Below are positions 63,215-64,000 of a stretch of 64,000 nucleotides of DNA, one piece after another. Source of the stretch: Marinobacter sp. DY40_1A1 (GTDB lineage Bacteria; Pseudomonadota; Gammaproteobacteria; Pseudomonadales; Oleiphilaceae); NCBI RefSeq assembly GCF_016597815.1, contig NZ_VCHA01000002.1, forward strand, positions 496,001 through 560,000, in the 5' to 3' direction. Position 1 is the first letter of the stretch, and each line of letters begins with the position of its first letter. Position numbers and translations under genes: made by a program. Under the pieces are notes generated by a model, which was not told the DNA's origin, ran no database searches, and saw only the letters and a list, made by a program, of their open reading frames with translations.

Positions 63215-64000
63215 TCAATAAACTTTACTCACGCCCTCGGGGCGGGATTTAAAGCGCTTGTGCAACCACAGGTACTGATCAGGCAGTTTGCGAATAGTGT
63301 CTTCAATATATCGGTTCCAGACTTCCGTATCCTTGCGGCTATCGACCCCAAAACCCTCCTGTATTGGCGAGAACACCACGCGGTAGCTTCCATCAGGCAT
63401 CCGAAGGTGGCTTACGCAAATAACCGAGGCACCGGAAACCTTGGCAATATAGCTCGGGGATGTAATGCACCCGGTTTCCACTCCAAAAAAGGGCACATAC
63501 AGCTCGGTTTTGTTGCCGAAATCCTGGTCACAGGCAAACCAGACTTCGCCTCCCTTCTTCAGGAACGTCACCATTGGCCGCAACTCGCGCTTGGTAAACG
63601 GGCGAATACCGAAATGACGACGACGGCCCTTTTCGATCATACGGTCAATAACCGGATTATTATTAGGCCGGTATACATAACCCGGGTTGTTCAAGTGGCA
63701 GGAAACAAGCGGTAACGCGAAATCAAAAATGCTGTAGTGACCACCGATCAGTAGCACGCCTTTGCCCTTTTCCTGGGCTTCCCTGAGATGCTCCAATCCC
63801 TGCACCTCAGTTTTTCCATAACAGGGAGACATATCCCGCCACCATGCATGAGTGCTTTCCAGAAAGCCGCGGGTGCATGCTACGAAATTATCTTCCACCA
63901 GCTGTTTGCGGTCGGTCTCATCCAGTTCAGGAAAACAGACCTCGAGATTCCGGTTAGCGACCCGAGCCCGGGATTTAAGTTTGCGGCTCAGAAACCGACC
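63215..64000 (-). CDS. LpxL/HtrB-type lipid A acyltransferase, 5' part cut by the window edge
   Basis: At least 261 residues of a lysophospholipid/lipid A acyltransferase; the N-terminus lies beyond the right edge. NRNLEVCFPELDETDRKQL and the HX4D motif in IGGHYSIFDFAL are typical of LpxL/LpxM. ACDQDFGNKTELYVPFFGVETG is the second conserved block. It adds a secondary acyl chain to lipid A at the inner membrane. An internal GTG at 63898 is not the start, since the homology continues upstream. Confidence 0.87.
   Translation of the reverse strand, partial: GRFLSRKLKSRARVANRNLEVCFPELDETDRKQLVEDNFVACTRGFLESTHAWWRDMSPCYGKTEVQGLEHLREAQEKGKGVLLIGGHYSIFDFALPLVSCHLNNPGYVYRPNNNPVIDRMIEKGRRRHFGIRPFTKRELRPMVTFLKKGGEVWFACDQDFGNKTELYVPFFGVETGCITSPSYIAKVSGASVICVSHLRMPDGSYRVVFSPIQEGFGVDSRKDTEVWNRYIEDTIRKLPDQYLWLHKRFKSRPEGVSKVY

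Overview
The window looks like a chromosomal segment from a marine gammaproteobacterium, most like Marinobacter. This rests on the gene content (FolE/FolX, a long FadE, Tpx, OmpW, PntAB, RhlE, AhpC/AhpF, DUF3581) and an even, moderately GC-rich composition; no taxonomic marker such as rRNA is present. I see no tRNA, rRNA, CRISPR, phage or insertion sequence. It reads as core and shell chromosome, with about 57 protein genes, two of them cut by the window edges.

Layout. 1-6700: a cut patatin-like gene, a membrane diguanylate cyclase, an alpha/beta hydrolase, the folE-folX pterin pair, a CoA-binding protein and a large CHASE-GGDEF-EAL protein. 6700-10920: a metal/copper module (zinc-ribbon membrane protein, MerR-type regulator, CopA ATPase, a 38-residue membrane peptide, a DUF411 copper protein). 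11000-21700: a Cache-HAMP-GGDEF protein, RNase II, an acyltransferase, a PhaC-like hydrolase, LysR, a Bcr-type exporter, Tpx and a MATE exporter. 21650-31400: a thioesterase, a NUDIX-MBL fusion, a Pmp3 peptide, a secreted M14-like protein, a PatB-type lyase, an AEC carrier, a UbiA-like prenyltransferase and FadE. 31400-42900: two Tat-exported oxidoreductase/PLP proteins, LysR with an EamA exporter, ChaC, MarC, PntAB, an OmlA-like lipoprotein and an OYE flavoprotein divergent from an HxlR regulator. 43000-57900: OmpW, RhlE, a Baeyer-Villiger-type monooxygenase, an SGNH hydrolase, an encapsulated-ferritin homologue, an HDAC-like deacetylase with a YqhD-type dehydrogenase, RlmE, a FAD protein with a TrmH methyltransferase, a transglutaminase-like protein, and AhpF/DUF3581/AhpC. 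58000-64000: a TRAP transporter, an AI-2E family permease, small stress membrane proteins and a cut LpxL-type acyltransferase.

The most unusual signal is a family of four intergenic elements (7093-7202, 18159-18274, 20157-20267, 36289-36399). Each has two 28-29-nt arms that are almost perfectly complementary within a copy but differ completely between copies. They enclose a conserved core of about 53-58 nt holding two small hairpins with A-N-GGA-N hexaloops. The core matches what I know of the TwoAYGGAY RNA motif, an orphan candidate non-coding RNA. The loops also resemble the binding site of the regulator CsrA/RsmA. Three copies sit just after a gene in sense orientation; the fourth lies antisense in the leader of the merR-copA operon.

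Themes: c-di-GMP signalling (three enzymes), copper handling, and peroxide/electrophile defence (Tpx, AhpC, AhpF, OYE/HxlR, ChaC, PntAB). Start codons were moved to internal ATG/GTG where a ribosome binding site, a signal peptide or family length supported it.
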